Below are positions 35,242 through 46,528 of a DNA stretch of 64,000 nt, piece after piece. Made by a program: the position numbers and the translations under genes. Positions within the stretch are counted from its first letter, which is position 1, and every line of letters begins with the position of its first letter. Below the pieces are notes generated by a model. That model did not search any database. It had not been told where the DNA came from and saw only the letters and a program-made list of their open reading frames with translations. The stretch lies in the NCBI GenBank assembly GCA_021399445.1, contig JAJTUQ010000001.1, positions 2,356,001 through 2,420,000 of the forward strand. The letters are read 5' to 3'. The stretch is from Xylogone sp. PMI_703 (taxonomy: Eukaryota > Ascomycota > Leotiomycetes).

Positions 35242-35964
35242 TTACAGCTTGAGACACATTTCCAAACCGTTAGAATATGGAATTGTAAGATTTGTATATC
35301 CACTCCCCGGCGATCTTAGATGCATCAATAGCTCTGTATATCTTTCTGCTGAGCTGATGGTGTTATCAATGATAACGACAGCTCCCGGCTTCATTCTAGG
35401 CTCAAGAAGCTTTAAGGCTGGCAAGGCAACAGGAGCCCAAACTAGAAATTGTTACCCAAGCTTTCTCTACAGATCCAATATCTACTTACTATCGAGGAGC
35501 ACAAGATCCAAAACCGGTATATTGTCCTTTAGTGTATCGTGAAGGTCACCTTCTCTCAAATCAATATAACGAGTCACAAGCTCGTCCCCCGCTTCCTTCC
35601 AGTGCTGTCTTGCTCTTTCCGCCTTACTCTTCTCATACTCAGTACCAATAACGACGCCGCTTCCACCAAGTTTCTCCAGGTTACCTCCAACTGCTAATGC
35701 AAGATATATAGTGCTAACACCAAAACTTGTGCCAATTTCTGCAATATTACGAGCCCCGGTTGCCCGTGCGAGCTGATAAACAAACTGGCACTTATCTTGA
35801 TCTAATGCGATGAACTTGTCCCTCATCATAGAATCAAAATCGGCTGAGCCAGAGAGGTAAGATCCAAGGGATGCTTCTTGCACAAGAGATTCCTGGTGGA
35901 GGCGATCAAGCAAAGTATGAATATGAGGGGGTGCCACAACCGGATTTGGAGATGTGGGAGCCAT
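35242..35964 (-). CDS. SAM-dependent O-methyltransferase, class I (family 3)
   Basis: Exons 35964-35490 and 35441-35242 give 224 aa, matching small caffeoyl-CoA-type or bacterial-type O-methyltransferases. The SAM loop is NIAEIGTSFGVSTIYLA, acidic motif II GTEYEKSKAERAR, and the metal/catalytic region VLDLVLLDIWAPVALPALKLLEPRM followed by VIIDN. Joining the exons completes LLLDIWAP, which supports the splice. The family methylates catechol-like or other hydroxyls on small molecules. It lies in the oxygenase-rich stretch and may tailor the same product. Confidence 0.9.
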
Positions 35965-36847
35965 GGTGAATGCAAAGAGCTCTCACCAGGAAGATAATTC
36001 CCTATATTAGAATGGTTATTGAATTAGGTTTAAGATGCAGTGCTATATGCGGAGCTTAGCTTTCGGAGCGTGGAGTGATAGAGACTCTCTCAGATACATA
36101 TAGTCAGTCTCGGCCAGGCGGGTTTTTGCCAAATACCGCAAGTTCACGTTTCCACCTCCCGATATTCGGAACTCCAATTAGAAGCGCGCACCAATTAGGT
36201 ATTCCAGAACGTCAAGCCACTGGAGACTACCAGCTTCAACCAAAATTAAAATTTCAAAGTATGGACCTTGTGAGTACAGTTTACTGTGTTTTTTTAGAGT
36301 TAGATCAAGCGCTACTTACAGTAGACTCCCGAAATTTCTATTACGACAATATATACGAATTATTTACATTCTACTGTAGCTATTACATATCATAGGTGCT
36401 CTAAAGCTTAGTGTGTATTATTATTCCAGAGCATAATATACGCATATACAAGCTACTATAACAACTTATGATGACAATGGTTTGGGACAGCACAAACGTA
36501 TGCAAAATGCCATTCGATACCAGAAAGTGACTGCGGCGGGTGAATCAGTTGGAGTAGTAAAAGTGATCTGTCAGCAGTCGGCCCATATGAAGATACAAGA
36601 GCCTTGTTAACTGTCCTCTGCCTTCCATATACATTGTTCATATTATGACAGTTACTTGACCGCCTATCTAATATCCTGGAGACAACTAGTAACTAGCAGT
36701 GATTTAGTATTATTTATAAATGTCGGCTTAAATTTTCACTGTATTTTATCATCAGCGATACATCTAGAGTAGCGAGAGTTGTAACGATATATTGCTCTAT
36801 AGAATACGTTGAACACTACCATTCCTCTTGATTCCCTCGACAATATA
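35965..36847. other. Intergenic, methyltransferase promoter
   Basis: No gene visible. A CCG-N5-CGG element, CCGATATTCGG, lies about 200 bp upstream of the methyltransferase start and is a weak candidate zinc-cluster site. Confidence 0.35.
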
Positions 36848-37807
36848 CTACTTTAGTAGCTCAGCAATGCGCTTCTTGATATCATCCCGGCCCAAAGTTT
36901 CAATCCCAAACAAACTGTTATCCGTCTTATCGTATGCAGATCCATACTCCTCACCACCAAAGGCAGTAGAGACTAATAGCTTCAAGACTGTCTGTTGTCC
37001 AACTTCACCGGACGCAAACTCACTCAGAGCTTCTTGTAGTAAATTTTTTGACAGTACCGTACTGGTATTCCATTTAATCTCGGGCTTAACTTCTCTAGCA
37101 ATTTCCAACACTTGATTTTGTGTCAAAATTACTTGAGATACAAATACCGTGCGATTCTCGGTCTTATCGAGGTTCTTCAAAATACCAGCAATGGCTTGAC
37201 CAACGCTATCAAGTGGGGTGGCGCTGACTCTGTTGTCTCCTCCGTCGATCAAATCAACTTTGCGATTTGCGGAGTCAGTAGTCAATTGAATCTTCAAGTA
37301 ATACTCCAAGAATGCGCCACACGCTAGAACACTATAGGTTATAGCACCTTCCTTGGACTTCTGAATAAGATATTGACGGATTTTTGCGAGTGAAGAGTAA
37401 ACAGGGAGCTCTTGCACCTTTGGACTTGTTGTACAGGTTCCATACTCTGAGGGGATAAATCGCTTCACGCCGGTTGCGATTGCTGCATCAATTAGGGGTA
37501 TCTGCCCTTCGACTGCCTCTCCTGTCACGGCGGATACAACGGCATCTTGGCCACGGAGAGCCGATGTCAGGCTCTCGCGAGAGGTATAATCAACCTCTAC
37601 GACCTTCACACTAGGGTCGTATGCTGCTGATTTCTGAGATCGTGTGAGGACTGTTACTTCAAAATTCTCCCGTAGGAGAGCCTTCAACGCATAGGAACCA
37701 AGAGCACCGGAAGCCTATTGGCACATTCGTTAGTTTAGGTTCTTCATGAAGCAGTAAGGTTGGAATTGAAATACCCCGGCAAGAGCAACAGTTTTGATGG
37801 GTGTCAT
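36848..37807 (-). CDS. NmrA-like / isoflavone-reductase-like NAD(P)-binding protein
   Basis: Exons 37807-37775 and 37714-36848 give 299 aa. The 33-nt first exon is needed to complete the dinucleotide loop G11-A-S-G14-A-L-G17. The remainder shows TRSQ after beta-2, the block VKRFIPSEYG typical of PCBER/isoflavone-reductase relatives, and no classical Tyr-x3-Lys SDR pair. Members are either NADPH-dependent reductases of aromatic or alkaloid compounds or redox sensors such as NmrA. It diverges from the zinc-cluster regulator at 38499. A pathway reductase is my preferred reading. Confidence 0.88.
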
Positions 37808-38498
37808 ATCGTCAGATAAAGTGAGTTGGTAAAACGGAAGATTCTTCAAAGATTCTTCAAAATATTCAAGAGGAGTTAGAGGTATGATGCTAATGACGTT
37901 GCGGATGGATGTTCCAAACGAAAGTCATAATTTGGAGGACTCACTCCTTATATATTATTCGAGAGTCAAGAATGAAGTAATATCTATCTTAATTACAAAT
38001 CCAACTCTTCACACAATTAGTATTGCATTGACTACAAACACATGAGGCCGCAAGATAATCCGCTTTGTATGAAGCAAGATGACCTTAGAATCCGCCAACC
38101 CGCATTTACACCCGCTCTGATAGCGCCAATTGCTCACAAGTTGAGCATTATTAATATTCCGTATCGGTGGAATAACAGATCCGAGCGTAAATACGACTTC
38201 TTTATCAAACAGCTAGAGTCATGGTAAATTCCGATTCAAGGATATGGGTCAATAGACTAGAACCTTAAGAAGCAGACAAAAGAGTGCTCGGATTTATTTC
38301 GTTGCGAGTTGATTACCTTATTTCGTCAATAATCCGCCCCATTCCGCACTTGCATCCGCTTCACAGCCATTAAAAACCCGCACCTCCGCAATTTCAACTC
38401 GGTCACGCTTTCCACAACACCCAGGCGTCAACCACTCAAGCGTTTCACACATGAATTATTCTGGATCCTAATATTCCTCTGATTCGGCTGGCTTGAAA
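37808..38498. promoter_or_regulatory. Divergent promoter of NmrA-like gene and zinc-cluster regulator
   Basis: 691 bp between divergent starts. A short direct repeat, GATTCTTCAAA twice, is found at about 37839-37861. Several isolated CGG/CCG triplets occur but no clear paired site. Confidence 0.4.
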
Positions 38499-40149
38499 AT
38501 GAGTCCGCGATTTGCCGATGGTATTGCCAAAAGAGCCTGCTCGCGATGTAGTGCCCACAAGAGGAAGTGTGACAAGGCATTACCAAAATGTTCTCTTTGC
38601 ATGCGGTGAGTAGCACTCTTACCACTACATTGGCTTAGGGATATTGACCTGTGTGGCCAAGTTTAAACCAGGTCTGCAGGTACACAACTAGTTATTCTTC
38701 CAGTTCCTCTTCAGCTTCGTCTTCTACACCACTGCCGGAACACTTTCCAAGTCCCAACACTTTAAAATTTGATAGCCATAAAGCGGATATCATTCAAAAG
38801 CTTCAAGGTACTGAACCTAAAGATATTGTCGCAATTTACTCCTCGACGTTGAAGCCATGGTTTCCGATCATATCAGAATCCCGATTGAGCAGCCGATTGT
38901 CGGATACGTGGGATAATATGAGTGTTGACTTGATTCTCTTGTCGGTCACAATCGTTCTCCTAAGTACTATCCCTGATCATGGAGATAAAGATGACTTGAT
39001 GTCCCTATATCTTTCTATAAAGGGTTGGATTGGATTGGCGGAAGGTGTAGGTCATAGTTCTCTACAGATAGCCCAGGCCAGATTATTTACAACCCTCTTC
39101 GAGACCGCTCACGGGCTGTATCCTGCAGCTTATATATCCATAGCAGCCACAGCAAGGACTCTAGAAGTGCTTGTGGCATCCGAAGAGCAAGACTTTTCAT
39201 CAGCAAAATTCACAGAGGAGGAAAAAATGGAACAGCGCATCACCTGGTGCGGAGTTCTGATTGTTGATCGGTAAGTGGCATTTGATACTTCAGTGGCGAT
39301 CTATTTTCTGTCAATTGTTTGAAAGGCCGGCTGATGACTTCTGCCCTGGATCAGATACGTCGCAGCTGAAAGAGGGAAAGGCCTTCCTGTGACACGAGGT
39401 AGAGTTGTACCTCAGCTACCAAATTTTGAACTACCCTACCCCTTCTGCTCCACACTTGCTGCGTCACCTTTCACGCCCTTGCAGCAGTGTTTGAGGTTAT
39501 TTGAAGCGTCGAATCTCCTGGATAAAGTTCATACAGCCATCCACGAACCGACACAGTACCGCTCATTCAATCTGGAGGAAGTATGGCTTATAGTTAAGAC
39601 GCTGAACTCCCTCGATTCGATCATACAACAAGAAATCCCGGATAAGTTGAAGATATATTCCGGAAGCTTAGCAATATGTTCAATGTTAGTTTCTCAAGCT
39701 TTACAGTGTAAAAATCAAGCTCACGATGATCCAGCGGACTTATATTAGCATATGAAAACGGTACGAAACAGCAATCCACTGACGCTCAAATGAGCAACTG
39801 TCGTTCAATAGCAATCACAGCCCTTAATGGTCTAATTGAAGATATTTGTACTATGATCAGGCCGTTTATCGAAGGCGAGGATGTTCTCGACATGAAATCC
39901 ATACCACCGTTCATAACCTATCTAGTATATAAAGCGGCTGCCTTAATCACCCATAATATGTTAAACTGTGATGACCAAAAGAGATTGCTACAGCGTCTGA
40001 AACTACTCAGAGCCTTTCTCAGGCTTATAAGCAAGAGGTGGTTAGTTGCAGGTGATTATGATTCCTCGCCAATGTTTACTCGGTATACTGAAGATATCCA
40101 GAACGCTACACAGCTCTTCTCAACGAAGACACCACTCCGCGAATTCTAA
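38499..40149 (+). CDS. Zn2Cys6 transcription factor
   Basis: Exons 38499-38605, 38662-39270, 39355-39684 and 39735-40149 give 486 aa. The zinc cluster is C14-x2-C17-x6-C24-x6-C31-x2-C34-x6-C41, split by intron 1. Using the acceptor CCAAG at 38657-38661 supplies LNQVC and so the sixth cysteine. The later CAG acceptors would lose it. A Ser-rich linker follows, then a fungal-specific regulatory domain (LSSRLSDTW to GVLIVDR). It is the only regulator in the 18-40 kb stretch and sits divergent from the NmrA-like gene, so it is a candidate pathway regulator. Intron 3 (50 nt) has a weak branch site. Confidence 0.85.
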
Positions 40150-40646
40150 GAGCAATAGAAGAATGCTAATGTGATAGCTTTTATCAACAAAACTTTATCA
40201 ACTCTAGTAGAGATGGGATGTTGAGACATTAATAATCAGCAAGAATTCCAGATACAGTTAGCAGGCCGTCAGGGGCCGGATGTAAGATTCCTGAACCGCC
40301 CCGCCTGCAAAAGCATGCTAAAAAGCTTCAACCACTCAATCCTTTATCATTTATGCACGTGCTCGCGCAAGGGCTACAGGGAACGGAAAATGTGGAAAAC
40401 GTGCCTGGCCGAGATAGAACATATCTGTGCTTACTTTCCTTTTCCATTAAAGATGCCGTCCGGAGCTACCACGTGGGAAATTACAGAACAATATCAAAGA
40501 ATTGAACAAATAGAAGCACCTGTAAATACCCGCAATACCCACGTGGTAGCGGGGTAGCTTGTATATATATTTATTAATACCCTTGGTCACAGGAGGGCCA
40601 AGCAGTAGGATTGTCGCCTCACAAGATTCGCATCGAGGTACCTTGC
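40150..40646. promoter_or_regulatory. Metallophosphatase promoter with three CACGTG boxes
   Basis: CACGTG cores lie at 40356-40361, 40470-40475 and 40540-40545. The last two share the 13-mer GCTACCACGTGGG in opposite orientation (40465-40477, and inverted at 40538-40550). CACGTGGG is the preferred core of Pho4/NUC-1-type bHLH factors, which control phosphate-starvation phosphatases. Regulation of the downstream gene by phosphate is inference. Confidence 0.5.
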
Positions 40647-42299
40647 ATGATGTTGTCTCGATATCTTCTTTTCTTATTGCCCTTGGTCAGGGATGCTGCA
40701 GCCTTGCCCCAGCTCGAACGTAGAGGCTGCGCCCATGACAATTGCTTGAGGGCTTTAATTCGTTCATCCAAAGCAGCTTTGCCCTTTTGCTACACCTACA
40801 CAACAGCGGTTCAGACTGCGACGACGAGCTTGCCCCCCTATGCTACTGCTTGCGCCGCGAAGCCGGCCCGGATCTCCAGTGCCTGCTCTTGCCTCCCCGC
40901 TGCGGTCTCCACTACTATCACTTCCCTGCCTACTACCCCAGCTTCAGCAACTACTACTTCCAGTACTCCAACAAGTACTGCTCCGGTACTGAGATTTACT
41001 AAAGACGGCACATTCCATCTAGCCGTTTTCAATGACTTGCATTATGGTGAAGGTATGATAGCTCTCTGATAGCCACATACACAATGCATACCTAATTCGA
41101 CTCTGTGCAGCCGAGAATACCGACTGGGGACCAGAGCAAGATGTATATTCAGAAATGGTGATGAACAATGTCCTTGATAAGGAAACACCGCAATTAGTAG
41201 TCCTCAATGGAGATCTCATCACCGGTGAAAATACCTTCCTGGAGAACTCTACCCTCTATGTTGACGAGGTTGTCCGTCCACTGGTGCAACGCAATCTTCT
41301 TTGGGCATCAACTTATGGAAACCATGATAGCGACTTCAACCTTTCCCGGGAGGGAATCCTCGAACGAGAGAGGCTGCATCCTAACAGTCTTACCGGCAAT
41401 ATGGTTCCGGGCCGCGACGCCGGAGTCTCAAATTACTACCTGCCCATATATCCTTCCGACGAAACAAAAGATGTACCGGCCTTTATCATGTGGTTCTTTG
41501 ACAGCAGAGGGGGAAACTATTACCAGGAGCTTGATCAGAATGGAAATGTCGTTACTCAGCCCTCCTGGGTGGATGTATCAGTAAGTCCTAAAACCCACTC
41601 TTTTTCTTTCCCAGCGAGCAGAAACTAATAAAATTTCCAGGTCGTAAACTGGTTCATTGAAACAAGAGAGGAGCTCACCTCAAAATGGGGCCTCCTCCCA
41701 TCCATTGCATTCTACCACATCCCGGTTGCCGCAATGCAAGCTTTCCAAACCGAGGACAACAACAACGGAGTGAGCCCCACCGAGGAGCCAGGTATCAACG
41801 ACGATATTCCCCTTGCTATCCAAGGATTCAGTGCCGGACAAGGAACCAGTAATCCGGGCTTCGTATACGACGGCCAAGATATTCCTTTCATGGAGGCTCT
41901 GCTTTCTACTCCTGGACTGGCAGCTACTTTTAGCGGCCATGACCACGGGAATGACTGGTAAGCAAACTCGTACTCAAGAATTAACTATACCCCTGTATGA
42001 TTCCAGTAATGCTCACCATCTAATCTAGGTGCTTCAAATGGCAGACCCAACTCCCCGGTATGAACATCACCGGTAACGGCATCGACCTATGCTTCGGACG
42101 TCACTCAGGTTATGGCGGTTACAGCAACTGGATCCGAGGCAGCCGTCAAATCTTGCTTAATGAGACTACTTTAGGACAGTCAATTGAGAGCTGGGTCCGG
42201 TTGGAGGACGGCTCTGTCTCGGGACAGATCACGCTTAACTCTACCTATGGTATTGACCAGTACCCGGTGGTGGAGAATATTGAAACTTCTTTGCCTTAG
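40647..42299 (+). CDS. Secreted calcineurin-like metallophosphatase
   Basis: Exons 40647-41052, 41111-41580, 41641-41957 and 42029-42299 give 487 aa. Residues 1-20 are a signal peptide (LLFLLPLVRDAAA). A cysteine-patterned N-terminal region (GCAHDNCLRAL to CSCLPA) and a Thr/Ser-rich linker come next. Then follow the metal motifs of the superfamily: FNDLHYGE, LNGDLITGEN, YGNHDSD and SGHDHGND. The fold is that of DCR2/PPA16-type fungal phosphatases. The enzyme should hydrolyse phosphate esters outside the cell or at the wall. Either of two adjacent ATGs (40647, 40650) may start it. Confidence 0.9.
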
Positions 42300-43024
42300 A
42301 CACTTCTGTCATAAGATTGTGGTAAAATTGTATTGTGTACATTCGTTCTGGAATATAGATGGCTATAATATTATGCATAAATATATAAGTGAATTACATG
42401 CAGACACAGGTTGTTATAGGTAAGAAGATGCTGGATTTGATGATGCTTATGCTTGTAATTCACCTACTTTCTATATCAAACCCTATATATTTATATAATT
42501 ACTAGCGATGGTATCCTAACTATTTGCTACTACCTCTTAAGCATATTCGTCTCGGATGCTAATCTTGAAGTAATAGTTAAGTTTGTACTGGTACATGTAC
42601 AAGGTATTAAATTCGTTACCATTCAATTATAATATTTCGACGGCGATGTGTGCTTTCAAATAACGCGAAAGTATTGAAGAGTTCGCAGCTAGTATGATAC
42701 AGTTTAACAAAGAGTGACTATTTCGTATCAGCTGCACTGATATACCGAAACAGCAAATGGGTAAATTATATCTACAGCTGAGAACCGTAGCAAATAACAA
42801 ATAATTACAATCATTAACGACAGAAACGCCCTCCATATAGAGCCTGTTCTTCACGTGCGCCACATAATACCTTATGCCTATACCCTTATGCGTACATACG
42901 TATAGCAATCTATTACGCCGCGCACTTACTTTTCCGTGCCTTTTAAGAACTCCTTTTAATCCAGTCCAGTCCCCAACCCCAAGTTAAAGAGACTAGCTTC
43001 CCAGAAACGCCGATATTCGTGGTA
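42300..43024. other. Convergent intergenic region, nothing recognised
   Basis: AT-rich region between the phosphatase and regulator 3' ends. No ORF of note. Confidence 0.4.
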
Positions 43025-45308
43025 TTAGATGTGAACTGGTATAGGCGTAGCTGTCGGCGTTGCATCCTCCTCTTCTTCTATTACACTCTCTACCGTTGCT
43101 TGATGTTGCAGTGGCCGCTGCTGCTGTACATGGTGCCGGTGATGAGGAGCCAGCATAGTGAGTCCTGATCTGATAGCGGATCTGAGGATCTCAGGCTGGT
43201 TCGCGGCCTTTTCCCGTAAGGCTGTTGCAAAGATCTTCTCGGAGTTTGGCGTAAATGATAGGACTTGCATGAAAGTCAGGAAGGTGTGCGAGCCGATGTA
43301 GTCCGGGGTGTTTAGCTCAATAAGATCAAGGTTGTGGGTACTGGCAACATCGATGACAGAACAGGCAATGTCGAATATTTTCTCAAACTATTTTGAGGGT
43401 AAAGTTAGCAAGGACTTGTTAGTGGTTGATACTAGCTACTATTCTGTAGGAGGTAGGAGAGACGGAAGATCACTAACAATTCCTAATCCGTGGACCATGA
43501 TGGAAGATTTGGGAATACGTGATACGATGCCGATGAGGCTCGAGGCGATCTCTAATGGATACTTGAACGTCATAGAGGGGTTTTGGGATAAGCTTGATAA
43601 TAAGCCCTTGCGAAGGGCACACTGCCACACCAAGAGGCGCACCCACTGCTGTGTAACAAGCACATCGGCTTTCTGAGAATCAGCAAATATGGTGAAATCA
43701 GTTTGTGCGGCATCGAGGTCATTCTCAGACCAAGTAGTGCCTAGTCTGGGATTCGAGATGTCATAGTCCGACTGGTTCCATACGTTCATGAAATCGGCAT
43801 CCAAGGGCTTGAACGTCTGAATAAGACTCATTAAACTTTGTTGCACCTCAATGCCCTCATAATCGAGTTTCTCTAGTGGATATTCGGGAGTTTTAGATAG
43901 CTTTAAGGGTTTATGTCTGAACACCGCTACAGCTCTATCCAACGATATACCGATTAGCACGAGAGCAATTTTAGGGCAGCAGTAGAGATTGATGTTACCT
44001 TTCGGTCACGAATAATAGCCAAAAAGTGCGTCGTCGACATACCGATTCAATAAAAGGAAGTCCGGTGTACGATGATTCTTCTTGTAGGCCTAGTTCTTGT
44101 GCCAATGTAGTGGCTTCTTGCAGATAATACCAGGATTTCCGTTGCTCATCCAGCTCGAAGTAGGCTTCAAAGAGGAAATAGGACGATATCACCGCGAAGA
44201 GAGTACGATCTTCAATAAAGTCGTAAGCTTGGCGAGTAGCAATGCATTTGCCCAAAAAGAATCGACCGAGGGATATCCATGAGAGCTGTCCTTCGTTGTA
44301 CTCGGGCCGACCTGACATATGCGTTGCCGTCATGGCACAGAGCGCATAAATCAAGTTCTTCTCATGAATCTCCATAGGCCGAGTTAAAATAGCCTCAAGT
44401 GCCGGTCGGTTGAAGACCGGCTTGATGTCGTATATGTGCTCGATGAAAAGATCGACGCATCTTCTTATAACGGAGATGTCGCCGCAGTCAGTCGGGATGG
44501 TGTGTGGTCCTCGTGGGACGATATCGTGAAGGATGCTGGGAGAGGTGACCTGTGTGTGGGCAATGGGAGATAACGAATCACTGTGCGATTGAATATATAT
44601 TAGTAAGTTTGAAACTCGACATGATGATGAGATGGTGAGTTATGCGGGAGAGGTGGAGGGAACGAGTAAAAGCATATCCATCGAAACGAGTCTATATATA
44701 TATACATATGCAGCAACACCAAAAAGGAAATCGCCGGTTAGACTTCATACGCATACAGAAAACAAAAACAAAAGAAATTAACAAGTAGATAGATCAATAA
44801 TCAGTAATCAGTAAACAAATAGACAAATAGACAAGAGAGACATCCTAACGTACAGACATACGACACATACAGAATGCACAGAGCCGGAAAAGGAACGAGC
44901 AGTCTGCTTGCTTCCCCTCCATGCTCGAAGTGGATTAGGTGGGAGAGAGTCAGCGATAATGCGACACTAAACTCACCTATGGGATAAGGAAGCAGCTGAG
45001 ACCGGCGAGAAGCCCGCCTCGAGCAGCACGGGGGAAGGACGCAAGTGGTGAGCAGTGGTGGTGGCAGCCGCGTTGGACGAGCCGTCGATGGTCTGGAGAT
45101 TGAGACTGTTCTGCCTCTCGAGCTCCTCCTGCGACTTGAGCTGGGCAATTACCTTGCCCACGCCGCGCTTGGGACCACGACGCTTGGGGACATACTCGTG
45201 CTTGCAGCGCAATCCGGCACTGATGCACTTGTCACAGGGAGTGGAACCGTCGCTGTTGCAGCGCACGCGGCGACGGCGACACTGATCGCAAGGCACGCGC
45301 AAAGTCAT
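43025..45308 (-). CDS. Zn2Cys6 transcription factor of the MAL cluster (MalR-like)
   Basis: Exons 45308-44977, 44580-43999, 43934-43478 and 43387-43025 give 577 aa. The zinc cluster is at the very N-terminus (C7, C10, C17, C25, C28, C35) and is followed by the basic KRRGPKRG stretch found in sugar regulators of the SUC1/MalR/AmyR group. The middle domain (IRRCVDLFIEHIYDIKPVFNRP) and the TFWLLFVTERAVAVFRHKPL block are standard. A Glu/His/Gln-rich tail ends it. Divergence from a maltose-type permease with a GH13 maltase next to it supports a maltose activator. The long first intron (about 396 nt) is unusual for this window but is bounded by GTGAGT and CACAG. Confidence 0.85.
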
Positions 45309-46528
45309 TTGGATCCAATTCTGTGCCGGTTCTCTGTTTCTCCTTTTATTTTATCGAGCGAGAGAGCGAGATGAGGGGGAGTGGAGACGAGAGAAGGAAT
45401 AATTTGGCTACGGGGAGAGTACACAAGAGGGTAATCTGGGAATCTTCTTTTGGTTTAACTGCAGCCGCCAGGAGCAAAGCAGTGATGTACGAACGGTTCT
45501 AGACCCCTCTGGTGAAGCCTTAGTCACCCATGATCATCCGAAATGAAGCCTTTTGCCTTGCTGCAGGAATATCGCGTGGGAGAAGGAATAGGGCAGGGCC
45601 GTTTAAGGGAGTAATAAATGGGGAGTGTTAGAGGAATACGGGAGCAGAAAAAATAGGAATAAGCTGGAAAGGGAAATCAAGAGGGCAAATGGGCAGAGGG
45701 CGTGCAGAGAATGTGGGACGAATGAGTGATTACTGATGACGGTCTGTCCATGGCCAAGGGCGTGATCACGTGATTTCGGCCACTGCCGATGCATGTTGGA
45801 ATAATAAGCGCCAAGGAGAAATACTCGCCTGTGACTGGCTGAAGTGCGAGCAATTTGACGAGTGAACCGACGAGGGTTTCCTCGAGCATTTCGCCGAGCA
45901 ATTCAACATCGCGCCTGTCAACGCCAATCCGCGTCAGGGGACCAAATCCCGATGTTCCTAGCACCAGCTGGTTGCCACCAAATCACCACGATCACCACCA
46001 AGTTCTGGGCAATCCAACAGCAATAATGAGCCCTTTTGCGGCTGCGATCCAGGCGCCAGATCGGTGCGAATCTGGTCCCTTTTCAGGTGCAGCACTGCAG
46101 CAGAAAAAAGTTTCTTCTGTCTGGGGCCCCGCACGGGTCCGTTCGCCGCTTCGTCTGGTGCGCCCTTTCCAATCAGAAAATTCCCGTCCCATCTCCCCAT
46201 ACTTTCCTTCCTTCTCCTCTCCACACTCTTTCCACGTGGTTGGGATCGCAGCTAGAGCAATAGTAGGAATAGCCTCTGTTTCTTCCTGGCGTTGTTGTCT
46301 ACTCATCCTATACGGCGCGATCTCTGGGTCTATAAAGAGGCCAATGACTGCTCTGTAGCTGCAAGGGGTCTCACAGTACCTGCTGCTGCTCAGTATCTGG
46401 TCGGAAATCCATCAAGGACTGTCTGGTTTAGCTGCGCAGATCACTAGCTCTTTTTTAGATTGCAGCTTTGTTGGTTGTCTGTTCAGTCTCCTACTTCGTT
46501 CAACTTGCAGCAATAGTCAACAGTAACA
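45309..46528. promoter_or_regulatory. Divergent MAL promoter
   Basis: 1.2 kb between the regulator and permease starts. It contains ATCACGTGAT (45765-45774), CCACGTGG (46232-46239) and CGGAAAT (46402-46408), the last like the 5' part of the AmyR half-site CGGAAATTTAA. The sequence is GC-richer and more pyrimidine-rich than other gaps. Plus and minus ORFs at 45855-46358 show no family features and are rejected as genes. Confidence 0.45.

Noticed and set aside
45855..46358. 167-codon plus-strand ORF in the MAL promoter, with minus-strand overlaps
   Set aside because: No family features, low-complexity composition, and it lies within a divergent promoter.
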